In this document: positions 42,437 through 50,459 of the stretch, piece after piece
Position numbering within the stretch: position 1 is the stretch's first letter
Layout: the number at the start of each line of letters is the position of its first letter
DNA from: Microbacterium helvum
GTDB lineage: Bacteria; Actinomycetota; Actinomycetes; Actinomycetales; Microbacteriaceae
Reading direction: 5' to 3'
Assembly (NCBI RefSeq): GCF_014779795.1
Contig: NZ_JACXZS010000001.1
Coordinates: 496,001 to 560,000, forward strand
Length of the DNA: 64,000 bases
Made by a program: the position numbers and the translations under genes
Notes under the pieces: model-generated
Seen by the model: only the letters and a program-made list of their open reading frames with translations
Databases searched by the model: none
What the model was told of the DNA's origin: nothing

Positions 42437-42534
42437 GGCGGTCGCGGCATCCCCCGCCCCACCGCCGGCCGGCGGTCGCAGCATCCCCCGCTCCACCGCC
42501 GGCCGGCGGTCGCAGCATCCCCCGCTCCACCGCC
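42437..42534. repeat. 34-bp tandem repeat, about three copies
   Basis: Copies begin at 42437, 42471 and 42505, each starting GGCGGTCGC and containing GCATCCCCCGCYCCACCG then CCGGCC. Period exactly 34 bp. The third copy runs directly into the left arm of the 23-bp inverted repeat. There is no coding function. Confidence 0.85.
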
Positions 42535-42595
42535 GTTCATCCGTCACAGATGTACGCAGAACCCGGGTAACCGCGTACATCTGTGACGGATGAAC
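42535..42595. terminator. Perfect 23-bp inverted repeat (strong bidirectional hairpin)
   Basis: Left arm 42535-42557 (starts GTTCATCCGTCAC) and right arm 42573-42595 (ends GTGACGGATGAAC) are perfectly complementary over 23 bases. The 15-nt loop contains the palindrome ACCCGGGT. It lies between the YesL gene and the convergent transporter operon, where it should stop transcription from both sides. The arm length exceeds that of a typical terminator. Confidence 0.75.
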
Positions 42596-42689
42596 CTTGG
42601 GGCGGGGCGAGGAGCGTGGCGGGCGGGGTGCGCAGACGAACGGAAGGGCTCGGGATGCCTCATCCCGAGCCCTTCGTGTCAGACAGGTG

Positions 42690-44441
42690 TCAGTCGAACG
42701 CCTTCGTCACGGCGATGCGTGCGTCGTTCTGCGACTTGGCGTTGTCCATGTCGAAGTCGAGCACCTTGTCGTACCCGAGGCCGTCGGCCGTCGAGATGAG
42801 CTCGTCTCGGAGCGACTCGAACTGCGCCTCGTTCTCGGCGAAGACCATCTGCCACGAGTACTGCTTGATGATCTCCTTGACCTGGTTGCGCAGCGCCTCG
42901 ATGTCGGACGGGTCGGCCGGCGCCGCATAGCTCGCACCCGGCGCGACCATCAGCTGGTCGTTCGCGGTCAGGTACTCCATCGTCGACGTGGCGTCGCCCA
43001 TCTTCGACGACCAGTCCTCGGTCAGGGGGTTGGCGATCTTGGCCTGGTAGGTCGGCCAGAACGTGTAGCTGTACGGGTAGCCGGTCTCGGTGTCGACCTC
43101 CTTGGGGAGCACCGCGCTGAGGTTCAGCGCCGAGACGCCGTCCTCATACTTGCCGCCGCCCCATTCCTCGGGCACGGTCGCGCCGCCGCCGAGGAACTGC
43201 TGGTAGCCGAACTCGGTGAGCTCGGGCTCACCCGCGTCGTTGACGTCCCATGTCAGGCCCTGCGGCCCCGCCGTGCCGCCGGTCTGCGCGCTGCTCGCGT
43301 ACGCGCCCTCGGGCGAGTACAGCCAGTCGACGAACGCGGCGATGCGCTCGGGGTCCTCGGCCTTGGAGCCGATCGCGAAGACCTGCTTGCCGCCGTACGC
43401 CTCGGCGCCGTACGAGAAGATGTCCTGATCCTTCAGCGGCACCATCTCGAAGCCCTTGCCGGCCTGCATGTTGGGGTCGGTGTTGAAGGCCGACTGCCCC
43501 AGCCACGGCCACCACGAGAACAGCACCTGACCGTTCTGCATCTTCGAGAACAGGGTGTCGTAGTTCTGCGTCGTCGACTCGGGGTCGACCAGGCCCAGCT
43601 GGTTCGCGTCGAAGTACAGCTTGAGGTTGCGCATGTACTCGCCGTCGGGGTCGAGGATGCTCTGGTAGTCCGAGCCGTCGGCCTTGGCCAGCACGAAGCC
43701 GATCTCGTCGTAGCCGTAGTAGGTCGCCGGCTGCTTCGCCGTGACCATCATGTTGCCGTCCCAGTCCTTGAACAGCGAGAAGCCGTAGGTGGGCTGCCCG
43801 TTGTCGGCCGTCGGGTGCGCGGTCTGCATCTGCTTGAGGATCGGAAGGAGATCCTCGAGGGTGCCGACCTCGGGGTAGCCGAGCTCTTTGTAGTAGTCCC
43901 AGCGCATGTAGGCGCCGAACGTGGGATCCAGTCCCTCCGACGGCTCGGTCGGCTTGAGCGTCGACAGCGCCGACGGGAACCCGTAGACGCCGTCCTTGCC
44001 GTCGTTGAGGTGCTGCACCGCGGTGTCGTAGGTCTCGAGGTTCTTCATCGCCGGGTAGTAGTCCGACGCGTCGGACACCAGACCGCCCTCGATGAGCTCG
44101 TCGAGCTTCTGGCCCTTGTCGGTGATGATCAGGTCGCCGAGGTCGCCGGCCGCGACGCGCGTGTTGTAGAGGGTGTCACCGCCGCCCGCGACGTTCGGCG
44201 CGATGATGTTCAGCTTCATGTTGAACTTGTCTTCGACGATCTTGGCGAACCAGCCCTGCTGGACGCCCATGTAGTTCGCCAGGCCGTCGAACACGTCGAT
44301 CGTGATCTCTTTGTCCCACTTGTCGGGGAACTCCGAGATCGCACCCTTGGACCCGTTGCCGCCGCCGGCACTGCACGAGGCGAGCGATCCCGCGGCGAGC
44401 AGTGCCACGAGCGCCAGGGACACCTTCTTTCGCAGCTTCAT
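42690..44441 (-). CDS. Oligosaccharide ABC transporter substrate-binding lipoprotein (LplA/YtcQ type)
   Basis: Large extracellular binding protein of 583 residues, bigger than mono- or disaccharide binders and typical of the LplA/YtcQ group that carries complex oligosaccharides. The lipoprotein signal is MKLRKKVSLALVALLAAG then LASC (Cys at about 23), followed by a Gly/Ser linker. The mature protein has ITIDVFDGLANYMGVQQGWF and many surface Trp/Tyr residues. It is the last gene of the permease-permease-binding protein operon, an order seen for this transporter class. Between the GH95/GH42 locus and the rhamnogalacturonan genes, its ligand is most likely xyloglucan oligosaccharide, but a pectic ligand cannot be excluded. 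Confidence 0.9.
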   Translation of the reverse strand: MKLRKKVSLALVALLAAGSLASCSAGGGNGSKGAISEFPDKWDKEITIDVFDGLANYMGVQQGWFAKIVEDKFNMKLNIIAPNVAGGGDTLYNTRVAAGDLGDLIITDKGQKLDELIEGGLVSDASDYYPAMKNLETYDTAVQHLNDGKDGVYGFPSALSTLKPTEPSEGLDPTFGAYMRWDYYKELGYPEVGTLEDLLPILKQMQTAHPTADNGQPTYGFSLFKDWDGNMMVTAKQPATYYGYDEIGFVLAKADGSDYQSILDPDGEYMRNLKLYFDANQLGLVDPESTTQNYDTLFSKMQNGQVLFSWWPWLGQSAFNTDPNMQAGKGFEMVPLKDQDIFSYGAEAYGGKQVFAIGSKAEDPERIAAFVDWLYSPEGAYASSAQTGGTAGPQGLTWDVNDAGEPELTEFGYQQFLGGGATVPEEWGGGKYEDGVSALNLSAVLPKEVDTETGYPYSYTFWPTYQAKIANPLTEDWSSKMGDATSTMEYLTANDQLMVAPGASYAAPADPSDIEALRNQVKEIIKQYSWQMVFAENEAQFESLRDELISTADGLGYDKVLDFDMDNAKSQNDARIAVTKAFD

Positions 44442-44472
44442 TGCTTTCCTTTCTTGGTGGTGCGTGAGGCCG

Positions 44473-45423
44473 TCAACCCTTGACGGCGCCCAGCATGATG
44501 CCCTTCACGAAGAAGCGCTGGAACAGGGGGTAGATGAAGATGATGGGCAGCACCACGAGCACCGAGACGGTCATGCGTATCGATGTCGGCGTCTGGGTGG
44601 TGGCCACGTTCGCGATCTGCCCGAGGTTGCCGCCGGCGTTCTGGGCGGCCTGCGCGAGGCTCGACGCCTGGTTGATGAACATGTAGAGCAGGTACTGCAG
44701 CGTGTACAGGCTCTGGTCCGTGATGTAGATCAGGGTGTCCTGGAAGCTGTTCCACTGCGTCACGGCGCTGAAGATCGCGATCGTCGCGAGGATCGGCGTC
44801 ATGTTCGGCAGGTAGACCTTGAAGAACACCTGCAGGATGTTGGCGCCGTCCATCTCGGCCGCCTCCTGCAGCTCTTTCGGCATCGACTCGACGTACGTCT
44901 TGGCGAGGATGACGTTGAACGGCTGCACCACGAACGGCAGCACGTAGACCCAGAAGTTGTTGGTGAGGCCCAGCGTCTTCATGATGATGAACACCGGGAT
45001 CAGACCCGCGCTGAAGTACATCGTGATGATGAGGAAGCGGTACCAGAACTTGCGGCCCCACATCCGGGTCTGCGTGAACATGAAACCGAGGAACCCGGAT
45101 GCCAGCACTGTCAGGGTCGTGCCGAGCACGGTGCGGCCGACGCTGACGACCGTCGCGAGCGGCAGCCCCGGCAGCTGGAACACCTGCGCGTAGTTCGACA
45201 GGTGGAACCCGATCGGCCACAGCCGCACGTCGCCCAGCGCCGAGATGTCGTTCGCGCTGACCGAGTTGATGATCAGGTAGTAGAAGGGGTACGCGCACAG
45301 CACCGCGAACACCGCGAACAGCAGGTAGTTCGCGCCCCGGAACACGGTGTCGCCGATCGAGCCGCGGTAGCGCGCAGAGGTGTCGCCGCGCTTGGCGGTC
45401 GTGAGGGTCTTCGTCATGGTCAT
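44473..45423 (-). CDS. Oligosaccharide ABC transporter permease (LplC/YtcP type)
   Basis: Inner-membrane permease of 316 residues. It has a cytoplasmic N-terminus, a first span ANYLLFAVFAVLCAYPFYYLIINS, the EAA loop ELQEAAEMDGANILQVFFKVYLPN and the conserved ending FVKGIMLGAVKG. ATG 45423 is used; ATG 45417 is also possible. It couples with the upstream LplB-type permease (12-base gap) and is followed by its binding protein after 31 bases. No ATPase gene is present in the cluster. Confidence 0.93.
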   Translation of the reverse strand: MTMTKTLTTAKRGDTSARYRGSIGDTVFRGANYLLFAVFAVLCAYPFYYLIINSVSANDISALGDVRLWPIGFHLSNYAQVFQLPGLPLATVVSVGRTVLGTTLTVLASGFLGFMFTQTRMWGRKFWYRFLIITMYFSAGLIPVFIIMKTLGLTNNFWVYVLPFVVQPFNVILAKTYVESMPKELQEAAEMDGANILQVFFKVYLPNMTPILATIAIFSAVTQWNSFQDTLIYITDQSLYTLQYLLYMFINQASSLAQAAQNAGGNLGQIANVATTQTPTSIRMTVSVLVVLPIIFIYPLFQRFFVKGIMLGAVKG

Positions 45424-45435
45424 GGCAGCAGCCCC

Positions 45436-46437
45436 TCAGACGATCGATTCGCCGCGGACGCGCTTGGAGACCGCGTTGACGGTGAGCAGGAGGGCGACCG
45501 AGATGATGCTCTTGAGCATGCCGATCGCGGTGGCCATCGACAGGCTGTTGCCCGTCATGCCGATGTTGTAGACGTACAGGTCGAGCACCTGGATCCACTG
45601 TTTGTTGAAGGCGTTCTGGAACACGTAGTACTGCTCCATGCCGTTGTTGAGGATGTTGGCGATCGACAGCAGCAGCAGCACGAGGTAGGTCGGCATGAGC
45701 TGCGGCAGCGTGATGTACCGCATCAGCTGGAAGCGCCCGGCCCCGTCGATGCGGGCGGACTCGTACAGCGACTGGTCGATGCCGGCGATCGCGGCGAGGT
45801 AGATGATCGCGCCCCAGCCGAGCCCCTTCCAGATGCTCCAGAGCGTCATGGTGATCCACACGTTCTGGTCGGTGTCGAGGAACTTGACGGGCGTCGTGAT
45901 GAGACCCGAGTCCATCAGCACGTCGTTGACCAGACCCGAGCTGGAGAACAGCGAGAAGGCGATCATGTAGACGAGCACCCACGAGATGAAGTTCGGGAGC
46001 GACGTGAGCGTCTGCACCGAGTTGCGGAACCACGGTGCCTTGATCTCGTTGAGGAAGATCGCGAAGAACAGCGGCAGGATCGACGTCGCGATGCCGAGGA
46101 AGCTGATCGCGAGGGTGTTCATCAGCACCTGCCCGATCTGCGCCATCTGCGTCGGCGAGCTCACGAGCATCTCGAACCACTGCAGACCGACGAACTCGCT
46201 GCCTTCGAGGCCGAGCGCCGGCTTGTAGTCGTACAGCGAGTAGATCCAGCCGTACAGCGGCAGGTACGAGAAGAGGAACGCGAGGACGAGGAACGGAAGG
46301 ATGCAGAGGAACAGGGTGAACGACGTCCGGCTGCCCGCTGGCTTCAGTCGTCGACCGCGCGGCTTTCTGCTGTTCTTCTCGAGGTTGCGGACCGCCGCCT
46401 CCTGGATGACGGTCTGCGACTGCGCCTGCGTCGTCAT
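45436..46437 (-). CDS. Oligosaccharide ABC transporter permease (LplB/YteP type)
   Basis: Permease of 333 residues and first gene of the transporter operon. A long basic cytoplasmic N-terminus (KNSRKPRGRRLKPAG) precedes the first span FTLFLCILPFLVLAFLFSYLPLYGW; the YDYKPALGLEGSEFVGLQWF loop and the EAA motif SLYESARIDGAGRFQLMRYI follow. LplB/YteP relatives import aldouronates, rhamnogalacturonan or other oligosaccharides. The upstream 307-bp divergent region holds two tandem LacI-type operators. Confidence 0.93.
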   Translation of the reverse strand: MTTQAQSQTVIQEAAVRNLEKNSRKPRGRRLKPAGSRTSFTLFLCILPFLVLAFLFSYLPLYGWIYSLYDYKPALGLEGSEFVGLQWFEMLVSSPTQMAQIGQVLMNTLAISFLGIATSILPLFFAIFLNEIKAPWFRNSVQTLTSLPNFISWVLVYMIAFSLFSSSGLVNDVLMDSGLITTPVKFLDTDQNVWITMTLWSIWKGLGWGAIIYLAAIAGIDQSLYESARIDGAGRFQLMRYITLPQLMPTYLVLLLLSIANILNNGMEQYYVFQNAFNKQWIQVLDLYVYNIGMTGNSLSMATAIGMLKSIISVALLLTVNAVSKRVRGESIV

Positions 46438-46598
46438 CGAACCGTGCCTCCGGCTGCGGCGAACGGCCGGGCGACCGGTGTGGCGACCGCGGGGATCACC
46501 GTCGGGTGAGCATGACGTCGTTCCATGTCACTCCTTCGTGTACGTGGCTGCCGCTCTCTCGATGCCCGTTGGGGGCCGAGCGGACTGCGAGATCAGTG

Positions 46599-46628
46599 TC
46601 GAACCGCTTCGATGTCGAACCGCTTCGA
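46599..46628. promoter_or_regulatory. Two tandem LacI-type operators TCGAACCGCTTCGA
   Basis: The 14-bp near-palindrome TCGAACCGCTTCGA occurs twice, at 46599-46612 and 46615-46628, spaced by 16 bp. The sites lie in the 307-bp gap between the transporter operon (minus) and the LacI gene (plus), about 160 bp upstream of the permease start. Their arms TCGAA/TTCGA resemble the GH95/GH42 operator. The rest of the gap holds only the elements noted at 46694-46738. Confidence 0.65.
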
Positions 46629-46693
46629 TTGAAGAGTAGGGGCGCCGGGCTCATTTCGTCAAATGCTTTCTCGTAACGCGCGGATAACGATGG

Positions 46694-46738
46694 GAGCGCT
46701 CTCTGGGGCCGACTGCGCGAATGGAAAGCGCCTACCAT
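46694..46738 (+). promoter_or_regulatory. Promoter and operator elements of the LacI gene
   Basis: GAGCGCTC (46694-46701) is a perfect palindrome with a LacI-type core. GGAAAGCGCCT (46723-46733) is the reverse complement of the GCGCTTTCC-type half seen at 51829-51837 and 61102-61110. TACCAT (46733-46738) is a plausible -10 hexamer, only seven bases before the ATG, suggesting a leaderless or near-leaderless transcript. Autorepression is likely. Confidence 0.45.
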
Positions 46739-46744
46739 GGCGAC

Positions 46745-47752
46745 ATGAAGCGCATCGGCATCCGCGATGTCGCCGAGCGGGCCGGCGTCTCGATCAGCAC
46801 CGTGTCGAACGCCCTCAACCGACCCCATCTCGTCAGCGCACGACTGGTCGACCGCGTGCGCTCCGCCGCCGACCAGCTCGGGTACGTGCCGCTGCAGGCG
46901 GCCCAGCAGCTGCGCGCCGGGCGCTCGGGCCTGCTGGGCATGACCGTCATCAACATCGCCAACCCGTTCTTCGCCGACATGGTCGCCGGCGCCGAGGACG
47001 CCGCCTCCGCGGCGGGCCTGCGGATCCTCGTCGGCAACTCCAGCGACGACGTCGCCAAAGAGCGCGACCACCTCGAGCTCTTCGAGCGCGTGCAGGTCGA
47101 GGGGGCGCTGGTGAGCCCGTTCGGCCCCCTGGAGCCATGGCTGCAGCGACTGCGAGGCCGCGGCATCCCGGTCGTCCTCGTCGACGCGGTCGACGACACC
47201 GGCGAGCTGCCCTCGGTGTCGTTCGACGACGTCGCCGGCGGCCGGCTCGCCGCCGAGCATCTGATCTCGACCGGCCGTCGCCGGCTCGCTTTCGTGGGCG
47301 CCCGCGAAGAGGTGCGCCAGGTGCGTGAGCGTCTTCACGGCGCACAGCAGGCGGTCGCCGCCCACCCCGGCACGACGCTCGAGCCGATCTGGACGAGCCG
47401 CACGACCTCTGAGCTGGGCCTCGCCTTCGGCGCGCAGCTGGCCGCACGCTCCCCCGCCGACCGTCCCGACGGCATCGTCACCTCGAACGACCACCTCGCG
47501 ATCGGCCTGGTGCACGGACTCATCTCGCGCGGGGTGCGCGTGCCGGACGACGTCGCGGTGGTCGGCTACGACGACATCGAGTTCGCCGCGATCGCCGGCG
47601 TGCCGCTGACCTCGGTCCGCCAGCCCGCACGCGAGATGGGCCGCACCGCCGCCGAGATCCTCCTCGCGCGCATCGCGGGGACGGCAGGCGCCGACCTCGG
47701 CAACGTGGTCTATCAGCCCGAGCTGGTCGTCCGGGCCTCGACCGGCGGCTGA
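46745..47752 (+). CDS. LacI-family regulator of the oligosaccharide transporter
   Basis: Repressor of 335 residues: helix-turn-helix [20 protein letters not shown], hinge QAAQQLRAGRSGLLG, then a sugar-binding domain with FFADMVAGAEDAA, RRLAFVGAREE and VPDDVAVVGYDDIEFA. ATG 46745 gives the MKRIGIRDVAE N-terminus. It is divergent from the three-gene transporter operon and probably binds the tandem operators at 46599-46628. It converges with the CE12-like esterase gene with a 15-base gap. Confidence 0.93.
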   Translation: MKRIGIRDVAERAGVSISTVSNALNRPHLVSARLVDRVRSAADQLGYVPLQAAQQLRAGRSGLLGMTVINIANPFFADMVAGAEDAASAAGLRILVGNSSDDVAKERDHLELFERVQVEGALVSPFGPLEPWLQRLRGRGIPVVLVDAVDDTGELPSVSFDDVAGGRLAAEHLISTGRRRLAFVGAREEVRQVRERLHGAQQAVAAHPGTTLEPIWTSRTTSELGLAFGAQLAARSPADRPDGIVTSNDHLAIGLVHGLISRGVRVPDDVAVVGYDDIEFAAIAGVPLTSVRQPAREMGRTAAEILLARIAGTAGADLGNVVYQPELVVRASTGG

Positions 47753-47767
47753 ACCCACGGCGGTGGC

Positions 47768-48439
47768 TCAGCTGACCAGCTGCGAGCCTCGGGCAGGCTG
47801 GTCGCCGTCGCGCCGCTCGATCGCTCGCAGCGAGCGCCCGACGAAGGCCGCGATGCGCCGCGCCCCCTCCTCGCGGAAGTGCGTGTCGTCCGTCAGCCCA
47901 TCGGGCCACCCCGGATGCTCGCCGGGTGCGAAATGCGAGAGCAGAGAAGTGGATGCCGCGGGCCCGCGATCCTCGTAGAGCCAGGTCGTGAACACGGTGA
48001 GGTCGATGAGCGGCACGTCGAGCTCGTGCGCCAGGTCGCGCACCGCGTTGGGATAGTCGCCGTGGGTCGGCGTGACGCGGTCGCCCTCGAACCAGCGCCG
48101 TTCAGCTGAGGTGCACAGCACCGCCGTCGCGCCGCGCCCGCGGGCGTCTTCGACCATGCCGCGCAGTCGTGCAATGTAGCCGCCGCGCGCGTCGAGCTCC
48201 GGGCGCTTCTGGTCGTTGTGTCCGAACTGGATGACGACGGTGTCGCCGGGCTCGACTCCCTGCAGCAGGCGCTCCCAGGATCCGTCGGCGAGGAAGGACT
48301 CCGTCGTCGCACCGCCGTAGGCGAGGTTGCGCACCGGCGCCTCGACGACCGGCTCGATGTACGAGCCCCATCCGGTGAGGGGCAGCTCTTCGGGTTTCGC
48401 AGGGGCGACGGTCGAATCGCCTGCCAGGTGGTACGTCAT
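47768..48439 (-). CDS. Rhamnogalacturonan acetylesterase-like SGNH hydrolase (CE12)
   Basis: SGNH/GDSL esterase of 223 residues matching rhamnogalacturonan acetylesterases. Block I is AGDSTVAP with nucleophile Ser9, block II has Gly in YGGATTESF, block III FGHNDQKRPEL holds the oxyanion Asn, and block V contains catalytic Asp184 and His187 in DDTHF. It removes acetyl groups from galacturonic acid of rhamnogalacturonan I. No signal peptide is present, so it acts on imported oligosaccharides. ATG 48439 has AAAGG upstream; an upstream ATG at 48475 would sit in the promoter of the divergent exporter gene. Confidence 0.88.
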   Translation of the reverse strand: MTYHLAGDSTVAPAKPEELPLTGWGSYIEPVVEAPVRNLAYGGATTESFLADGSWERLLQGVEPGDTVVIQFGHNDQKRPELDARGGYIARLRGMVEDARGRGATAVLCTSAERRWFEGDRVTPTHGDYPNAVRDLAHELDVPLIDLTVFTTWLYEDRGPAASTSLLSHFAPGEHPGWPDGLTDDTHFREEGARRIAAFVGRSLRAIERRDGDQPARGSQLVS

Positions 48440-48487
48440 GGGGAGACCTTTCACGCACGGGATGCGGCATCCCATAGCATTGACATC
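48440..48487. promoter_or_regulatory. 48-bp divergent promoter between esterase and ABC exporter
   Basis: Contains GGGATGCGGCATCCC (48459-48473), a perfect palindrome around one central base. A TAGCAT -10-like hexamer (48475-48480) lies seven bases before the exporter ATG, which has no ribosome site, so the exporter transcript may be leaderless. The palindrome sits where it could block both promoters. Confidence 0.4.
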
Positions 48488-50275
48488 ATGACGCAGAAAG
48501 CGTTTACCGGCGCCATTCGCGTCATCGGAATCGCTCAGAACCCCCGTCCCGGCCGCTCAGTGCTGAAGCTGCTGGCCCGTCGACCCGGTCGCATGATCCT
48601 CGCGGTGCTCGCGTTCGCGTGCAAAGAGATCCCGCTGTGGTTCCTGCCGGTCGTGACGGCGAAGATCATCGACCTCGTGGCCACCGGCGGCGAGGTGTCG
48701 ACCGTGCTGATCTGGTTCGGCGTCGCGGCCGTGCTGCTGATCCAGAACTACCCGATGCACATGGTGTACATCCGCAACTTCATGCGGGTCGTGCGCGACA
48801 CCGGCGCGGACCTGCGCAACGCGCTCGCGGCGCGGCTGCAGAGCCTGTCGATCGGCTACCACACCCGCGTGAGCTCGTCGATCGTGCAGACCAAGGTGGT
48901 CCGCGATGTCGAGAACGTCGAGCTGATGCTGCAGCAGGTGACCCACCCGCTGCTGTCGTCGACCATGGTGCTCGTCGGCGCGATCGTCATGACCGCGATC
49001 TCGGTGCCGCAGTTCCTGCCTGTGTACGCGCTGGCGGTGCCGATCGCCCTGGTGCTGCGCAGCAGCCTCAGCCGCCGCTCGCGCGCCCGCAACGAGGTGT
49101 TCCGCCGCGAAGTGGAGGGATTCGCCGCCCGCGTCGGCGAGATGGCCTCGCTGATCCCGGTGACCCGTGCGCACGGCCTGGAGCGCACCGCGGTCTCGCG
49201 GGTGCAGGCCGGCGCCGACGGCGTGCGCCGCGCCGGCTACGAGCTCGATCTGCTGAACGGCCACGTCGCATCGATCTCGTGGGTGGCGATGCAGCTGCTG
49301 GGGCTGTGCTGCCTCGTGCTCGCCGCCGTCTTCGCCCTCACCGGCATCCTCCCCATCACCCCCGGCGAGGTGGTCCTCCTGTCGTCGTACTTCACGCTGC
49401 TGACGCAGGGCCTGACGAATCTGCTCATGCTCATCCCGGTGGGTGCGCGCGGCCTGGAGTCGATGCGGTCGATCTCGGAGGTGCTGCAGGAGCCCGACCT
49501 CGAGCTCAACGAGGGCAAGCGGCCGGTCGCGCACGTGGGCGGACACCTCCAGCTGCAGCACGTGACCCAGCGGTACGCGGGCGCGGACCGCGATGCCGTG
49601 CACGATGTGTCGCTCGACATCGAGCCGGGCGAGACCGTCGCCTTCGTCGGCTCGTCGGGGTCGGGCAAGTCCACGATGCTCAACCTCGTGCTCGGGTTCG
49701 TGCGACCGACGTCGGGGCGCATCCTGCTCGACGGTGAAGACATGCAGGAGCTCGACCTGCGCACCGTGCGCCAGTCGGTGTCGGTCGTCCCGCAGGAGTC
49801 GGTGCTCTTCGAGGGCACGATCCGCGAGAACATCGCGTACGGTCTCGACGACGTGTCGGAGGAGCGGCTGCGCGCGGCGCTGAGCGACGCCAACGCGGCA
49901 GAGTTCGTCGACACGCTGCCCGACGGCTGGGACACCGTCGTCGGCGAGCGCGGCGCTCGCCTGTCGGGCGGTCAGCGCCAGCGTCTGGCGATCGCCCGCG
50001 CGCTCGTGCGCGACCCGCGCATCCTGCTGCTCGACGAGGCCACCTCGGCCCTCGACCCCGAGTCCGAAGAGCTGGTGAAAGAGGCGCTCAACCGCCTCAT
50101 GAAGGGACGCACCACGCTCGTCGTCGCCCATCGGCTGTCGACGATCCGCCAGGCCGACCGCATCATCGTGCTCGAGCACGGCGAGGTCGTCGAGATCGGC
50201 AGCCACGATGCGCTGCTCGCCGCGAACGGACGCTACGCCCACCTGCACGCCACGCAGGCCGGGCTGCCGCGCTGA
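48488..50275 (+). CDS. ABC transporter, fused permease and ATPase (exporter type)
   Basis: Half-transporter of 595 residues with an N-terminal six-span ABC exporter domain (first span MILAVLAFACKEIPLWFLPVV; YPMHMVYIRNFMRVVRDTGADLR coupling region) and a C-terminal nucleotide-binding domain: Walker A GSSGSGKST, Q-loop VPQESVLFEGTIRENIAYG, signature LSGGQRQRLAIARAL, Walker B ILLLDEATSALD and H-loop AHRLST. It would function as a homodimer or with a partner elsewhere. Its start shares a 48-bp promoter region with the rhamnogalacturonan acetylesterase. Similar multidrug/lipid-type exporters occur near pectin loci of some actinobacteria, but the cargo here cannot be deduced. Confidence 0.92.
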   Translation: MTQKAFTGAIRVIGIAQNPRPGRSVLKLLARRPGRMILAVLAFACKEIPLWFLPVVTAKIIDLVATGGEVSTVLIWFGVAAVLLIQNYPMHMVYIRNFMRVVRDTGADLRNALAARLQSLSIGYHTRVSSSIVQTKVVRDVENVELMLQQVTHPLLSSTMVLVGAIVMTAISVPQFLPVYALAVPIALVLRSSLSRRSRARNEVFRREVEGFAARVGEMASLIPVTRAHGLERTAVSRVQAGADGVRRAGYELDLLNGHVASISWVAMQLLGLCCLVLAAVFALTGILPITPGEVVLLSSYFTLLTQGLTNLLMLIPVGARGLESMRSISEVLQEPDLELNEGKRPVAHVGGHLQLQHVTQRYAGADRDAVHDVSLDIEPGETVAFVGSSGSGKSTMLNLVLGFVRPTSGRILLDGEDMQELDLRTVRQSVSVVPQESVLFEGTIRENIAYGLDDVSEERLRAALSDANAAEFVDTLPDGWDTVVGERGARLSGGQRQRLAIARALVRDPRILLLDEATSALDPESEELVKEALNRLMKGRTTLVVAHRLSTIRQADRIIVLEHGEVVEIGSHDALLAANGRYAHLHATQAGLPR

Positions 50276-50340
50276 CCGCGGCCGCCGGCATCCCTCCCTT
50301 CCCGCCAGGGACTTCGCGGGACGTCGAAGTCTGGTCGCGA

Positions 50341-50357
50341 ATAGGGCAAATGCCCGA
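50341..50357. promoter_or_regulatory. Palindrome GGGCAAATGCCC upstream of secreted protein gene
   Basis: ATAGGGCAAATGCCCGA (50341-50357) contains GGGCA/TGCCC arms around AA. It lies about 100 bases upstream of the ATG in a 184-bp gap and looks like an operator for a response-regulator type protein. No regulator gene is adjacent. Otherwise the gap only shows a GAGGAGG ribosome site. Confidence 0.35.
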
Positions 50358-50459
50358 TGCCGGGTGCGCGGAGCGGTCGTACCGTGTGCGCAGGCGCCGG
50401 ACGAAGCGCCGCAGAAGGCGCGTCGCCCGCTCGACGAGCCCGATCGAGGAGGTCGTGCC

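Noticed and set aside
42597..46509. Long plus-strand frames (628 and 735 codons) opposite the oligosaccharide transporter
   Set aside because: Mirror frames of the binding-protein and permease genes; the minus-strand products have clear signal peptides and membrane spans.
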